The notes below the pieces were generated by a model. That model had not been told where the DNA came from, searched no databases, and saw nothing but the letters and a program-made list of their open reading frames with translations. Below, one piece after another: positions 18,103 to 25,620 of a stretch of 64,000 nt of DNA; position 1 is the first letter of the stretch, and every line of letters starts with the position of its first letter. The translations under genes were made by a program, and so were the position numbers. Source of the DNA: Pseudomonadota bacterium (GTDB taxonomy: Bacteria; Pseudomonadota; Gammaproteobacteria; Steroidobacterales; Steroidobacteraceae); contig JAJZUT010000001.1 of NCBI GenBank assembly GCA_021847105.1, positions 310,001 to 374,000 on the forward strand. The letters run 5' to 3'.

Positions 18103-18810
18103 TCAGCGCGAGAGGTATCGGGACAGCCCAGCGTACAGCAGGGCAAGCAGTCCGGTGAGGTAGATGCCGTCGAAGGTGCCGGCGCCGCCGATGGAGGCGA
18201 CCGGCGCGCCGAGCGCGCGCACCGATGGCAGATTGAGCAGGTCCGCGCCGATCAAAACGCCGCAACTACCGCTGATGTAGGCCAACGGCGCGGCGCGGCG
18301 GCGGGTGAGCGCGAGCGCGATGATGGCTGTCGCGCTAGCGGGCACGAACACCGGTAGCGCGATGCCGAAGCCGGGCACCGGCCGGGCCAGAAAATGGCAC
18401 ACCGCGGCCACGCAGGTGGTGGCTATTGCGCCGAGCACGTACAGTCGGTGCTTGACGAGCAGATAAAGGGAAAGCACGAGCGGAATCACCGCGCCGCCGA
18501 GGTTCACGGCGAGTACCGTCGCGCGAGTCTGACGCACCACGGGGATGACATACGTCATGCCGAAGAAGCGGATCTCATCCGCCGTGACGACTCGATGCGC
18601 GGGCAGATAGGCTACCGGGATGTTGACATAGCTGCCGATCAGCGAGAGCCCCAGGATGACCAGCAGCGTCAGCTCGCTGATCTGCATCGTCTCGGAGGCG
18701 TATCGCAGCAGCCGTACCGCCATCAGCACGCCCATCACGGCGAGCAGGCCCGCGAGAATCAGCAGCAACGGCGGGGTGATCGGGAAGTATTGGAATTCTG
18801 AGACGGGCAT
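18103..18810 (-). CDS. DUF1614 family membrane protein
   Basis: 235 aa from the ATG at 18810; a longer frame to 18948 adds an Arg-rich tail that is probably untranslated. About six to seven hydrophobic segments. The pattern IRFFGMTYVIPVV, VNLGGAVIPLVLSLYLL, a polar SGSCGVLIGADLLNL and SIGGAGTFDGIYLTG matches DUF1614 (recognition from memory). Integral inner-membrane protein of unknown function. It is divergent from the GGDEF gene with 275 nt between starts, in which I see only weak promoter-like sequence. Confidence 0.85.
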   Translation of the reverse strand: MPVSEFQYFPITPPLLLILAGLLAVMGVLMAVRLLRYASETMQISELTLLVILGLSLIGSYVNIPVAYLPAHRVVTADEIRFFGMTYVIPVVRQTRATVLAVNLGGAVIPLVLSLYLLVKHRLYVLGAIATTCVAAVCHFLARPVPGFGIALPVFVPASATAIIALALTRRRAAPLAYISGSCGVLIGADLLNLPSVRALGAPVASIGGAGTFDGIYLTGLLALLYAGLSRYLSR

Positions 18811-19085
18811 CGTGAGACTCTTGTGCGGCGTCGTGCGCCGCGCGTTGCTCTCATCGGCCTGAGCCGGGCGGTATTGTGGTCGAGATGCCCGCGCCTCACA
18901 AGCGCGACCGTTTGCCGGCCGCGAGCCATTTGCAGAGCCTCGGCGCAAGCGTTTCGAGGCTTAAGTCAATATCGATCTGCCGCGGCGTACCGATAATTCA
19001 TGGTGGTCAGAGCAATCGCCACCGGCAAGCACTCGCCAACACGGCGCGGTCCGCGCGGCGCAGCTCATCGGCATGGAGTGCGTAA

Positions 19086-20261
19086 TTGACGCGTAACACC
19101 GCATCGCTCAGCTGGTCGCTTTTGCGGGGGCAGTTGCTGCATTGGCTGCTCTCGGATGATTACCGGCCCGAGTACCTTGCCTATCTGCTCTCGCCGCGCG
19201 CTTATCCGACCCTCATGGCCGGGCGGCGCAACCAGCTCATCCTGACCCGGGTGCGCGCCCTGTCGCTGATGTTCGCGGCGCTCACGCTGTTGTGGATCCC
19301 GCTCGATCTGGCCGCGCTGCCGCTCCGTGTGGCGGGATCTCTGTCGCTTTCGCGGGGATGTGCGAGCGTAGCGTTCCTCCTGCTCGCCGCGAGCACTCGC
19401 CGGGAGTCGTCGCTGCCGCGGGTCTACGCCAGTCTGGCAGCGTTCTACGCGGTCCCCACGGCGTTCTATTTTGTTTCTCTGCTGCTGCTGCGCGAGGTCG
19501 GGGCCGACAGTCCACTGGCCGCAGTCGCGCTGCACGCTTACGGCATCGTGCCGGTGGTTGCCATGGCAGGACTCGGGGTGTTTCCGCTGACCATCCTCGA
19601 GACCTCGGTGTTTGCGGCGCCGATCATCCTCGGCGAGTGGTTCACCCTGCATCTGCATCTTGGCACGTTCCTGCCGGGCGGCGCCGCCGATGCTCTCTGG
19701 CTGCTGATTCTGATGGCCGGTGTCGCGCTGGTCGTGGCTGTCAGCCAGCTGGGGTTTGCGCTCGCACTGGTCAGCCAGTCGCTGCATGATCCGCTGACCG
19801 GGTGTTACTCGCGTGCCAGCATCGAAGAGTTGCTTCAACTGCATTTTCAGGTGTCGGTGCGCTTCGGTTCGCCGCTCGCCGTGGCGTTCATCGATCTGGA
19901 TGCATTCAAGTCAATCAACGATGAGCACGGTCACGAGGCCGGTGACCGAGTGCTCGCCGCAGCGGCGCGCAGCATCCGCGCCGCCCTGCGCGCCGGCGAG
20001 TGCATCGGGCGATGGGGAGGCGAGGAATTCGTGGTGGTCTTTCCAGGCAAGCCGGCAGCCGCGGCGATGCAGTGTCTGCGGGGGATGCGCGCGCGTGGCC
20101 TGGGGCGGCGTCCAGGCGGCGGGCCGGTGACCGGTACCGTAGGTGTCGCGGAACGGACCGCCGACGCGTGTTCGGCATGGGAGGCGCTTGTGCGGATTGC
20201 CGACCAACGCATGTACGTTGGCAAGAGTGCGGGGCGCGACTGCATCGTGGGACCAGATTAA
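19086..20261 (+). CDS. Membrane diguanylate cyclase (GGDEF domain)
   Basis: 391 aa from a TTG start with GGAG about nine nt upstream. Five or six transmembrane segments occupy residues 55-230. The GGDEF domain follows: DPLTGCYSRAS near residue 238, FIDLDAFKSIND, and the active-site motif GGEEF in GRWGGEEFVVVF near residues 307-318, so cyclic-di-GMP synthesis is expected. A C-terminal YVGKSAGRD closes the domain. No RxxD inhibitory site is seen at the usual place before GGEEF. The membrane part is not a recognised sensor domain. No EAL domain or partner gene is adjacent. Confidence 0.9.
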   Translation: MTRNTASLSWSLLRGQLLHWLLSDDYRPEYLAYLLSPRAYPTLMAGRRNQLILTRVRALSLMFAALTLLWIPLDLAALPLRVAGSLSLSRGCASVAFLLLAASTRRESSLPRVYASLAAFYAVPTAFYFVSLLLLREVGADSPLAAVALHAYGIVPVVAMAGLGVFPLTILETSVFAAPIILGEWFTLHLHLGTFLPGGAADALWLLILMAGVALVVAVSQLGFALALVSQSLHDPLTGCYSRASIEELLQLHFQVSVRFGSPLAVAFIDLDAFKSINDEHGHEAGDRVLAAAARSIRAALRAGECIGRWGGEEFVVVFPGKPAAAAMQCLRGMRARGLGRRPGGGPVTGTVGVAERTADACSAWEALVRIADQRMYVGKSAGRDCIVGPD

Positions 20262-20649
20262 CTTAACGGCATTAGTCGCAGGGGACACCGCGCGGTGTCG
20301 CGGTGCCCTGGGCGGTCACGGACAACGAAGCGCCAGTCGGCAATGGCCGGCAAAGTGCATGCAGACTGCTTGGGAGTTTTGGGTCGGGACTGGTGTGCGG
20401 ATCGCCCGCTGCGCGTGCCTGCACGGTTCGAGCGCGCCATGCGACTCGATCTATCCCATCTCCTGTACGGGGATTTTGCCCGTGTCGCGAACCCCGCTAC
20501 CATGCAGCAGGTCTGAACGCATGAGCTGAGGTCCCTGAGCCATCGGGCGCTGGCGAGTCCAACGATCGCTGTTGCGTACGCCGGGGCGTTCAAGTGTCTG
20601 CGGAACGGTCGATCGCAATGGCATGGTGTTGCCTGAAGGAGAGTCGTTT
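20262..20649. other. Intergenic region between GGDEF gene and alpha/beta hydrolase
   Basis: About 390 nt with no convincing gene. It contains a perfect 16-bp palindrome at 20284-20299 and, just before the hydrolase, an AAGGAGAG ribosome site at 20636-20643. A tRNA T-loop-like GGTTCGAG near 20428 has no matching cloverleaf. Confidence 0.5.
20284..20299. repeat. Perfect 16-bp palindrome
   Basis: GACACCGCGCGGTGTC, self-complementary, starting 23 nt after the GGDEF stop codon. It could form a terminator-type stem (no U-tract follows) or bind a dimeric protein. Which of these is not determinable. Confidence 0.4.
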
Positions 20650-21582
20650 GTGAGTCAACCTTTTGTGCGCCCGGATGTTGCTGCCTTCCTGGCGGCGGCG
20701 GCCGCCTCGGGGATGCCGCCGATCAACGCCCTGCCCGTGGCGGAGGCGCGTACCGCGGTCCGTGCCCGGACTGCGACCAACGACATCGAACCGCTCGCGC
20801 TGCCCGTGGTGCGCGACCTGGCGTGTCCGGGCGGCGGCGGGCGCATCCCGCTGCGGCTGTATGACCGGCGGGTCACGCGCGGCACAGGACCGGTGATTCT
20901 CTATTTTCACGGCGGCGGTTTCGTGTTTGGTGATTTGGATACGCACGACCGCTTGTGCCGCACCCTCGCCGGGTGCGCCGATCTGCCCGTGCTGGCGGTG
21001 GATTACCGCCTCGCTCCTGAGCATCCCTTTCCGGCATTTGTCGAGGACGCCGAGTCGGTGGCCCGGTGGCTGGCTGGCTGTCCGGCCGAACTCGGCCGGG
21101 TGCCGAGCGGCATGGTGACTTGTGGCGACAGCGCCGGCGGTCACCTGGCCATCCTCGTGGCGCAGCGCCTGGGGCAGGCGCCTGCGGCACTACCGGTGTT
21201 GGCGCAATGGGCGATCTACCCCTTCCTCGGCGGCGGCGAGGATTGGGAGTCGGTGCGTACGCTGGGCGAGGGATATCTGCTTACCCGGGCGGCGATGAGT
21301 TGGTTCGACGCACTCTGCGGCAACCCATACGGTGATCCCCGCTATACGCTGCTGCGCGGTCCGGTGCCCGCCACGCCGCTGTTGGTACAGACTGCCAGTC
21401 TCGATCCGCTGCGTGATCAGGGCGTGGCTTACGCGCAGCTGGCGCGAGCCGCCGGCGCGAGGGTCACCCATATCGAGGCCGAGGGAATGATTCATGGATT
21501 CGCGGTTCTGCGCCGCGCATTGCCCTCGGCTCAGGCAGACGTCGAAGCGTGCATCAGAGCCGGGCTCGCGCTCATCGAATGA
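20650..21582 (+). CDS. Alpha/beta hydrolase, hormone-sensitive-lipase family
   Basis: 310 aa from the GTG at 20650, chosen because of an AAGGAGAG site seven nt upstream; an in-frame ATG at 20572 lacks one. Motifs of HSL-type esterases: oxyanion-hole HGGGF near residue 84, nucleophile GDSAGG near 158-163, and catalytic Asp and His in SLDPLRDQG and MIHGF near the C-terminus. The family hydrolyses short-chain esters. Substrate is unknown. It is monocistronic and lies just outside the yicC-flanked island, about 130 nt from the left repeat. Confidence 0.92.
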   Translation: MSQPFVRPDVAAFLAAAAASGMPPINALPVAEARTAVRARTATNDIEPLALPVVRDLACPGGGGRIPLRLYDRRVTRGTGPVILYFHGGGFVFGDLDTHDRLCRTLAGCADLPVLAVDYRLAPEHPFPAFVEDAESVARWLAGCPAELGRVPSGMVTCGDSAGGHLAILVAQRLGQAPAALPVLAQWAIYPFLGGGEDWESVRTLGEGYLLTRAAMSWFDALCGNPYGDPRYTLLRGPVPATPLLVQTASLDPLRDQGVAYAQLARAAGARVTHIEAEGMIHGFAVLRRALPSAQADVEACIRAGLALIE

Positions 21583-21714
21583 CGCTCTCGCGCAGGCTCT
21601 GTGTCTGCCCGACCAGGGCCGACGGCGGCTTGGGCAAAGTGGGTCAGTTGCGACCGGACGCGAAACCCGCGCGTTCGCAATTCGGCAATGGTTGGGCCAC
21701 TGCGCTCCGCGGCG

Positions 21715-21742
21715 CTATTCCGCGTTCTGCACCTGCTCGCGC
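21715..21742 (-). repeat. Left attachment-type repeat (duplicate of yicC 3' end)
   Basis: Read on the minus strand it encodes REQVQNAE and a TAG stop, identical at the protein level to the C-terminus of YicC at 25593-25620. Two of 28 bases differ (positions 21721 and 21730). It has no gene attached, so it is the leftover of a site duplicated by integration. Confidence 0.8.
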
Positions 21743-21797
21743 GCTGCGCTTGCATGTGTCTGATTCAGAAAAGGACTCACGATCGTCCAACCTCGTT

Positions 21798-21815
21798 AGC
21801 TACATCGCCAGCTAC
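21798..21815. repeat. AGCTAC direct repeats near left island end
   Basis: Two AGCTAC copies, starting at 21798 and 21810 (12-bp period), about 55 bp inside the left boundary. They match the repeats at 25455-25493 near the other end; the spacing and position are those expected for integrase arm-type or excisionase sites. Confidence 0.45.
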
Positions 21816-21915
21816 ACACCAAAGTTCTGCAATTTCCGCGACACGGCAAGCCGAAATCTTCAGGGTTTCAACTGGCCGGAGCCCAACCTTGCAATCAGCC
21901 GAATCAGGTGTCGCG

Positions 21916-23148
21916 TCACATGACCGCCCACCACGGACACGCAAGTATGCCCGGCCTGATGACTCTGATCTGCGGATCGCAACTCAGCAAGACAGCCCGC
22001 GGCGTATTCGCGTGACGTTCGCGAAAAGTGACCAGGTGCCGCGCTTCGTCTGCACCGACCGAGTTGCCCGCCTTGACCTCGACGGGTAGCAGCTGCCCGT
22101 TCTCCTCCAGAATGAAATCGACCTCCTGACCTGAGCTCAGTCGCCAGTGGTGGAGATCACGAGACGGCGAGCCATCCCGCCAGACGAGCAAGTCGCTGGC
22201 AATCAGGGTCTCCAGGTGGAAGCCCGTCGGGGCGGTCTCGCGCGAGGCCGCCAGGGCGAGCGCGGCATCGACGCTGTACAGCTTCGGCGCCTTGATCACA
22301 CGCTGGCTTGAGTTTCTCGAATACGGCGGGATGAGTTCGATGAGATAGCTGCGTTGGAGCGCTTCAAGCCATCGCCGGATGGTGGTGACCGGTGTGCCCA
22401 GGTCGTTGGACAGGCCAGTCACATTGAGTTCCTGCCCGGTTCTTGCGGCCGTCAGTCGCACGAAGGCTTCCAGTCGCGGAGCTGACTCGACTTCGAGGAT
22501 CTCCAGGATGTCGCGGCGGGAAAAGATCTCCACGTAGTCATCGAGTACCCGCAGGCACTGATCCGCGGGGGCTGCCAAGGCCCGAGGGAACCCTCCCGTC
22601 CTGACGACGGCTTGCCAATCCAAGGCCCCGCTGGAGGCGGCCCGTCGTTCAAGCTCGGCGATCACCGCCGCTTCCTCGGGACCGAACAGGAAGCTCCAGC
22701 CCCGGAGTTCCTCGTCGAAGCGCAGTTCGCTCAGCGTCAGGGGCCGGAGCGTGCGGTACGTTGCGCGCCCCACCAGGGAGTCACTGACGGACTGCCCGAC
22801 ATTGGGCTGGTTCGACCCGCTGACCAGGTATTGGCCCATTCGCCCGTCCCGATCGACGACCGCCTTGATGGCCAGCATCAGGTCCGGAGCCCGTTGCACC
22901 TCGTCGATGAAAGCCCCACCGTCGCCGAGGTCCGCCAGGAACCCTTCGGGGTCCGCAATGGCCTGTTCGCGAACGTCGCGGTCATCGAGCGTTCGCCGCG
23001 CGAAGCCCTGTGCTTCAGCGATTTCCTGACAGATAGTGCTTTTGCCGACCTGCCGCGCCCCCATCACCGCAACCACGGGGTACAGCGTCAGGTCGGCACT
23101 CAGCTGGGGCTGAATGACCCGCGGGTAGTGGGTGTTTGCGTCGGCCAT
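21916..23148 (-). CDS. AAA ATPase with DUF4143 domain
   Basis: 410 aa. The N-terminal AAA_14-type ATPase shows Walker A GARQVGKST near residues 30-39 and Walker B AFIDEVQRAPD near 78-88, followed by sensor-like YLVSGSNQ. A winged-helix middle part (LSNDLGTPVTTIRRWLEALQRSYLIEL) and a C-terminal DUF4143 domain with nuclease-like spacing (SGQEVDFILEENGQLLPVEVKAG: D, E and xEVK) follow. Such proteins are widespread on mobile DNA and often called ATP-binding or antitoxin-like; molecular function is not settled. Divergent from the 178-aa gene with 52 nt between starts. Lies inside the yicC-flanked island. Confidence 0.9.
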   Translation of the reverse strand: MADANTHYPRVIQPQLSADLTLYPVVAVMGARQVGKSTICQEIAEAQGFARRTLDDRDVREQAIADPEGFLADLGDGGAFIDEVQRAPDLMLAIKAVVDRDGRMGQYLVSGSNQPNVGQSVSDSLVGRATYRTLRPLTLSELRFDEELRGWSFLFGPEEAAVIAELERRAASSGALDWQAVVRTGGFPRALAAPADQCLRVLDDYVEIFSRRDILEILEVESAPRLEAFVRLTAARTGQELNVTGLSNDLGTPVTTIRRWLEALQRSYLIELIPPYSRNSSQRVIKAPKLYSVDAALALAASRETAPTGFHLETLIASDLLVWRDGSPSRDLHHWRLSSGQEVDFILEENGQLLPVEVKAGNSVGADEARHLVTFRERHANTPRAVLLSCDPQIRVIRPGILACPWWAVM

Positions 23149-23177
23149 ATCAATACGTTATATTTCCGTCTGGCGGC

Positions 23178-23198
23178 CAATATACCGTAGGAATATTG
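23178..23198. promoter_or_regulatory. Inverted repeat in divergent promoter of the island
   Basis: CAATAT and ATATTG arms with a 9-bp centre, between the divergent starts at 23148 and 23201 and overlapping the ribosome-site region of the latter. Candidate operator; weak evidence. Confidence 0.35.
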
Positions 23199-23200
23199 TC

Positions 23201-23737
23201 ATGGCAAATGGGTACTCGGCGGACGATCTGCTGGAATTTCTTGACCATGCCGGCGACAAGGGGCTCATGCCGGCAGCCACCGCCCAGGCCCTGGCCGTCG
23301 CGACGAGAAATGTCCTCGCCATCCTCTCTGACGATGAGAAGGCCGACCTGAGCCAGTTGGACCTCGACACGGCCATCAAGCGCTTCACGAACAAGCGTGC
23401 CAAGGATTTCAATCCCACGTCGTTAAAGGAGTACGGCCGCCGGGTTCGGCGCGCGGTCGAGTTGTTCCTCAACTGGCGCGAGGATCCCGCGAACTTCACG
23501 ATCAAGACCCGCACCACCAGCGCGCCCCGCAAGAAGGACAGGGGGGCCGCCAACAGCGAGCCCGTGACAAGGGACGCCACGGAACAAGCCCCGGACGACG
23601 TTGCGGGAACCTATCGTTCTTCGGTTCCCGTTCGGCCAGGCGTTGTCGTAACTCTGATCAATATTCCGAATGACCTGACCAGCGCCGAGGCCGAGCGGAT
23701 CGCCGGTTTCGTCAGGATGCTAGCGCTCGATCGATAG
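23201..23737 (+). CDS. Conserved hypothetical protein upstream of the hsdM fragment
   Basis: 178 aa from the ATG at 23201 with AGGA nine nt upstream. Residues 1-95 are helical and resemble the SAM-like / core-binding N-terminal domain of tyrosine recombinases (LDLDTAIKRFTNKRAK, then SLKEYGRRVRRAVELFLNW), but no catalytic domain follows. A charged linker leads to a conserved-looking C-terminus, PVRPGVVVTLINIPNDLTSAEAERIAGFVRML. It ends 9 nt before the hsdM fragment, and such small proteins precede type I modification genes in related loci (from memory), so an accessory or regulatory role for that system is inferred. Confidence 0.7.
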   Translation: MANGYSADDLLEFLDHAGDKGLMPAATAQALAVATRNVLAILSDDEKADLSQLDLDTAIKRFTNKRAKDFNPTSLKEYGRRVRRAVELFLNWREDPANFTIKTRTTSAPRKKDRGAANSEPVTRDATEQAPDDVAGTYRSSVPVRPGVVVTLINIPNDLTSAEAERIAGFVRMLALDR

Positions 23738-23746
23738 GGAAGTCTC

Positions 23747-23911
23747 ATGGCGAGAAGAACCAAGAAGGGCGCTGGCGACAGTGCCACCACCGCCAACCTC
23801 GGCTTCGAGGCCGAGCTGTGGGCCGCTGCGGATGCACTGCGCAACAACATGGACGCAGCCGAGTACAAGCATGTTGTCCTCGACTTCATCCTGAATACAT
23901 GCGATCGGTGA
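23747..23911 (+). pseudogene. hsdM: 5' fragment of a type I modification methyltransferase gene
   Basis: 54 codons, then TGA. The segment [20 protein letters not shown] followed by [11 protein letters not shown] is the unmistakable HsdM N-terminal helical domain; intact relatives continue with a LKYISDAFE-type sequence and a methyltransferase domain of more than 400 residues. Here the frame diverges after VVLDFIL and stops. The break is followed within 50 nt by an mrr-type start, so a deletion probably joined two restriction genes. No hsdS or hsdR is seen. Non-functional as a methyltransferase. Confidence 0.8.
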
Positions 23912-23959
23912 GTTGATAGAAGTCTTTGTGACCGATTACGGCCTAAGGAGAAGCGCAGA

Positions 23960-24112
23960 ATGGCAATTCCAGATTTCCAGGCGCTCATGCTGCCCCTTCT
24001 CCGGCTGTGTTCCGATGGGCACACCCACTCACTGGCCGAATCAGTTGAGACGCTCGGGAACGAATTCAACGTTTCGCCGGAGGAAAGACAGATCTTGCTC
24101 AAGTCTGGTTAG
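23960..24112 (+). pseudogene. Mrr-type restriction protein N-terminal fragment ending in an amber codon
   Basis: 50 codons from an ATG with AAGGAG nine nt upstream, then TAG at 24110-24112. IPDFQALMLPLLRLCSDG begins the Mrr_N winged-helix domain found in type IV restriction enzymes. The homology resumes in the same frame right after the stop (TRLYNQVAWTSTYLRKAGLL), where relatives usually have a Gln, so CAG to TAG is the likely lesion. The frame then stays open to 25417. Either the gene is dead or the downstream part is expressed from an internal start. Confidence 0.75.
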
Positions 24113-24292
24113 ACCAGGCTGTACAACCAAGTTGCCTGGACATCCACGTATCTGCGAAAGGCCGGGCTACTCGATGCGACGGGCGCAGGGAAATTTCGCA
24201 TCTCCGATCTTGGGCGCAAGCTACTCGCCAGCGCACCTCCCTCGCTAGATGTTGCGTATCTTGCCAAGGAGTTTCCAGCCGTCGCGCAGTTC

Positions 24293-25417
24293 TTGAAGGG
24301 GCGTCGGAATGCAAGCGCGGCAATCTCCGGCACCCCTCCATTTGACGAGATGACAAAGGCGTGGGCCTCGCGACCAGAAGTAATGGCGCGAGTTGCCCGC
24401 AAGATGGATGACGCGTTCGGCGTCCCCGAGACGCGGCAGGCCGTCCTTCAGCTAGCGGCATTTGCAATCGCGAACGCAGACGAAGAGCGGCCAGGCGGCT
24501 GGATTGTGAGGGAGACACCGCGAGGACTGCGCTTGCTGACCGGCAGGCTGATCGCGCTCGATTTCAGGAAGGGCAGGCTCCACATCGCCGTACAAGGCGC
24601 CGTCTCGACCGAAGAATACACAGCGCTTGGTGCTGATCCGGAGAAGGAAGATGTAGAGTTCCGATCGATTCCGGGAGCGCAGTTGCTGTCAATTCCGCCT
24701 CGGCAAGCGCCGGCAGCCCTCCCTTCGTTGAAGGCACGATTCAATGCATTCGTCGACAGCGCTATGGCGCAGATCAGGCGACCTGTCGATTTGTCAGACC
24801 ACTGCCCGGAAGCAGTTGCCTTGATTGGGCAGGCGGTGGGACGAATCCTTCCTCAGCCGGTGGCAGAGGAGGAGCCTGTCGAAGAGGTCGGCGCTGATGG
24901 TGCCAGCGATACTACTGAAGAAGGCCGAACTCCGATCGTCCGCGGTCGAGCTCCGATATTCGAGCTCGGCAACCAGTCGCTACTAGGACTGGTTGATGAA
25001 ATCGAGAGAGACCGGATTGCGCTTCCGGATCTTCAGCGGCCATTCGTATGGGAGGACACAGAGGTTCGAGATCTGCTCGACTCGCTGTTCGTTGGCTTCC
25101 CCGTCGGTACCCTCGTCTTCTGGCAGGCATCGGGCGATACCGATGCCAGGATGGTGGGAACTGGTTCGGACCCCTTGTCCGTAACGGACTACCTCTACCT
25201 TGGGCAATTGCTTCCACTGCTTACACATAGAAGTGTCTCCGACGTCGTGGGACGAACGTTTCTATGGAGTAAGGAAACAAAGGGACATTTGAACGACGCT
25301 GTCTCGGCAATCGCGCCTGTAAGAAACGACATTGCGCATGTCAGGGAGGTGGACCGAGAGAGGTTAATGCGGGCAACCCTCGCGGCTGCCGACATCAAGA
25401 AGGCTGTTGCTGGATAG
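24293..25417 (+). CDS. Chimeric ORF: Mrr_N tail, unknown region, truncated DUF262, HEPN-like C-terminus
   Basis: 374 aa if begun at the first usable start (TTG 24293); it is the same frame as the Mrr_N fragment at 23960. Residues 1-215 are not recognised apart from the Mrr_N remainder just upstream. Residues about 223-280 (FELGNQSLLGLVDEIERD, then LPDLQRPFVWEDTEVRDLLD and FPVGTLVFW) match the start of a DUF262 / GmrSD-type ParB-like domain, but the DGQQR catalytic motif is absent because the match ends there. The last 80 residues (TDYLYLGQLLPLL to the end) contain RNDIAH at 344-349, an R-x4-H motif of HEPN ribonucleases, resembling Swt1-type HEPN. Possibly a fusion created by deletions between defence genes, or a real multidomain protein. 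Start codon uncertain. Confidence 0.6.
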   Translation: MKGRRNASAAISGTPPFDEMTKAWASRPEVMARVARKMDDAFGVPETRQAVLQLAAFAIANADEERPGGWIVRETPRGLRLLTGRLIALDFRKGRLHIAVQGAVSTEEYTALGADPEKEDVEFRSIPGAQLLSIPPRQAPAALPSLKARFNAFVDSAMAQIRRPVDLSDHCPEAVALIGQAVGRILPQPVAEEEPVEEVGADGASDTTEEGRTPIVRGRAPIFELGNQSLLGLVDEIERDRIALPDLQRPFVWEDTEVRDLLDSLFVGFPVGTLVFWQASGDTDARMVGTGSDPLSVTDYLYLGQLLPLLTHRSVSDVVGRTFLWSKETKGHLNDAVSAIAPVRNDIAHVREVDRERLMRATLAAADIKKAVAG

Positions 25418-25454
25418 GCACACCCCTTGCTCGTCGAATCCCAGCCACGGATCT

Positions 25455-25493
25455 AGCTACAAACCAGCTACCGATCCAGCTACAAGACTAGCT
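25455..25493. repeat. AGCTAC direct repeats near right island end
   Basis: AGCTAC at 25455, 25466 and 25478 and a partial AGCT at 25490, with 11-12 bp periods, about 100 bp inside the right boundary. The same hexamer with the same period occurs near the left end. Candidate arm-type or excisionase sites. The 175-nt stretch 25418-25592 holds no gene. Confidence 0.45.
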
Positions 25494-25592
25494 CAGACGA
25501 GATTGGACGCCAGCGGACGAATCTGGCTAAAAACCACTGAAACTCAGGGGCTTAACGCATCTTCCGCGGATATCAACGGACGCACCCGGATC

Positions 25593-25620
25593 CTATTCGG
25601 CGTTCTGAACCTGCTCGCGC
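25593..25620 (-). repeat. Right attachment-type repeat (functional yicC 3' end)
   Basis: The last eight codons plus the stop codon of yicC. 26 of 28 bases match 21715-21742. Because this copy is joined to the complete yicC gene, integration restored the reading frame, as expected for elements that use the 3' end of a gene. Confidence 0.8.

Larger units (their letters stand above)
21583..21915. other. Intergenic region holding the left island boundary
   Basis: About 330 nt without a gene. It contains the left copy of the yicC 3'-end sequence (21715-21742) and two AGCTAC repeats (21798-21815). Sequence left of 21715 should be the original chromosome downstream of yicC; sequence to the right belongs to the island. 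Confidence 0.6.
21715..25620. mobile_element. Decayed genomic island inserted at the 3' end of yicC
   Basis: A 3.9-kb segment bounded by direct repeats of the yicC 3' end (21715-21742 and 25593-25620; 26 of 28 bases identical). Contents: AAA/DUF4143 ATPase (minus), a 178-aa gene, a 54-codon hsdM fragment, and a broken Mrr_N / DUF262 / HEPN-like frame. Both ends carry AGCTAC repeats just inside the boundary. No integrase, excisionase or transposase is seen, so the element is probably immobile. Composition is visibly more AT-rich on the right half than in the core genes. The 3' end of yicC is an established integration site for mobilizable genomic islands in Vibrio; whether this island is related is inference. 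Confidence 0.75.

Noticed and set aside
20400..20470. tRNA-like GGTTCGAG T-loop sequence
   Set aside because: No acceptor, D-arm or anticodon stem pairs could be drawn around it.
25450..25500. CRISPR array at the AGCTAC repeats
   Set aside because: The repeats are only six bases with spacings of 5-6 bases; no spacer-repeat structure and no cas genes.
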